5,623 bases of DNA from JASFQI01 sp050115555 (GTDB lineage: Bacteria > Desulfobacterota > DSM-4660 > Desulfatiglandales > HGW-15), in contig JASFQI010000332.1 in the NCBI GenBank assembly GCA_050115555.1, positions 1 to 5,623 of the forward strand, in the 5' to 3' direction. Every line of letters begins with the position of its first letter. The first letter of the stretch is position 1. Below the pieces are notes generated by a model that ran no database searches, was not told the DNA's origin, and was given only the letters and a program-made list of their open reading frames with translations. Shown in pieces: positions 5,132-5,623 of the stretch. A program made the position numbers and the translations under genes.

Positions 5132-5623
5132 ATGAAGAACAAGCTATACATTGTGAATGGGCGGTTCGACCAGACCGAATTCCCCCTTGAGGCGGACGTG
5201 GTGTTCGTGGGGCGGGGTCCGGACAACAATATTCGCATCAATGACCGGTCCGTGTCGCGATCGCACCTGCAGATACGCCGGGAGGGGGATCGCTACCTCC
5301 TCATGGACCTGGGCAGTCGCAACGGAACCCGGATCGAAGGCACGTCTCTGGAGTCGCACACCGAGGTGCCGGTGCGGGTCGGGCAGCATGTCTCCGTGGG
5401 CAACATCGTGTTGACCATCGGCCACGTGTTCGAGGAAGACGGGCTGGTCTCCCGGTACATGATCGATGTGGCGGGCCAGGACGAGGACACCGAACGGTTC
5501 CGGTTCCTCAAGGACCGGCGGATCACGGACCGGGAGAAGCTGGAGATCGTTCACGAGGTCTCCGGTCTGTTGATGCAATCCCTGGACCTCCAGGAGCTGC
5601 TGGGCCGAATCGTCACCGGCGTG
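5132..5623 (+). CDS. FHA-domain signalling protein, N-terminal part (truncated by window end)
   Basis: 164 codons run open to the window end. Residues 5-100 form a forkhead-associated domain, which binds phosphothreonine peptides. VGRGPDNNI (26-34), SRSH (42-45, with the conserved Ser and His) and LGSRNGT (60-66) are the three signature loops, all intact. Residues 125-164, including REKLEIVHEVSGLLMQSLDLQELLGRI (split here as helix and linker), resemble the signalling linker that usually precedes a GAF domain, so a GAF plus output domain is expected beyond the window. There is no signal peptide; the protein is cytoplasmic. The start at 5132 fits the usual FHA beginning MKNKLYIVNG, but an in-frame ATG at 5075 would add 19 residues, and neither has a good ribosome site. 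It is probably linked to Ser/Thr kinase signalling; it is unrelated to the RAYT beside it. Confidence 0.85.
   Translation, partial: MKNKLYIVNGRFDQTEFPLEADVVFVGRGPDNNIRINDRSVSRSHLQIRREGDRYLLMDLGSRNGTRIEGTSLESHTEVPVRVGQHVSVGNIVLTIGHVFEEDGLVSRYMIDVAGQDEDTERFRFLKDRRITDREKLEIVHEVSGLLMQSLDLQELLGRIVTGV

Overview
The window looks like chromosomal DNA of a moderately GC-rich bacterium. The style of its genes (a long REP-associated transposase with an extra C-terminal helix-turn-helix, an FHA signalling protein, a surface-glycan cassette) suggests a Desulfobacterota/deltaproteobacterial-type genome. That placement is inference; no rRNA or marker gene is present.

Layout. (1) Bases 1-600, minus strand: a small XRE-family DNA-binding protein (22-411) with a strong Shine-Dalgarno. 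Its upstream region carries three near-identical TCACTATAGTGA palindromes, one lying exactly on the -10 box, as in an autorepressed antitoxin-type gene. (2) Bases 621-691: a 63-nt hairpin (30-bp perfect stem, 3-nt loop) made of two inverted copies of a REP-like repeat. It is followed on the minus strand by T8, so it reads as the terminator of the next operon. (3) Bases 700-3846, minus strand: a consensus sigma-70 promoter (TTGACA-17-TATATT) drives a NodB-type polysaccharide deacetylase, a class I SAM methyltransferase and a GT-B/CDP-glycerol-transferase-like protein. This looks like a small cassette that makes or modifies a surface or extracellular glycan. (4) Bases 3869-4961, plus strand: an intact REP-associated tyrosine transposase (RAYT) gene bracketed by inverted GGGACGCTGGTGAGAAA repeats. 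A degenerate direct repeat of the transposase 3' end plus its REP follows (4980-5020). (5) Bases 5132-5623, plus strand: the start of an FHA-domain signalling protein, cut by the window end.

The unifying theme is the short repeat GGGACGCTGGTG. It occurs six times (1-13, 629-641, 679-691, 3869-3880, 4950-4962, and partly at 5011-5020), always between genes and never inside them. It flanks the RAYT that probably mobilises it, forms the terminator of the glycan operon, lies 22 bp upstream of that operon's promoter, and lies just behind the XRE gene. The window therefore shows a REP/RAYT system together with signs that its repeats have been taken up as gene-boundary elements.
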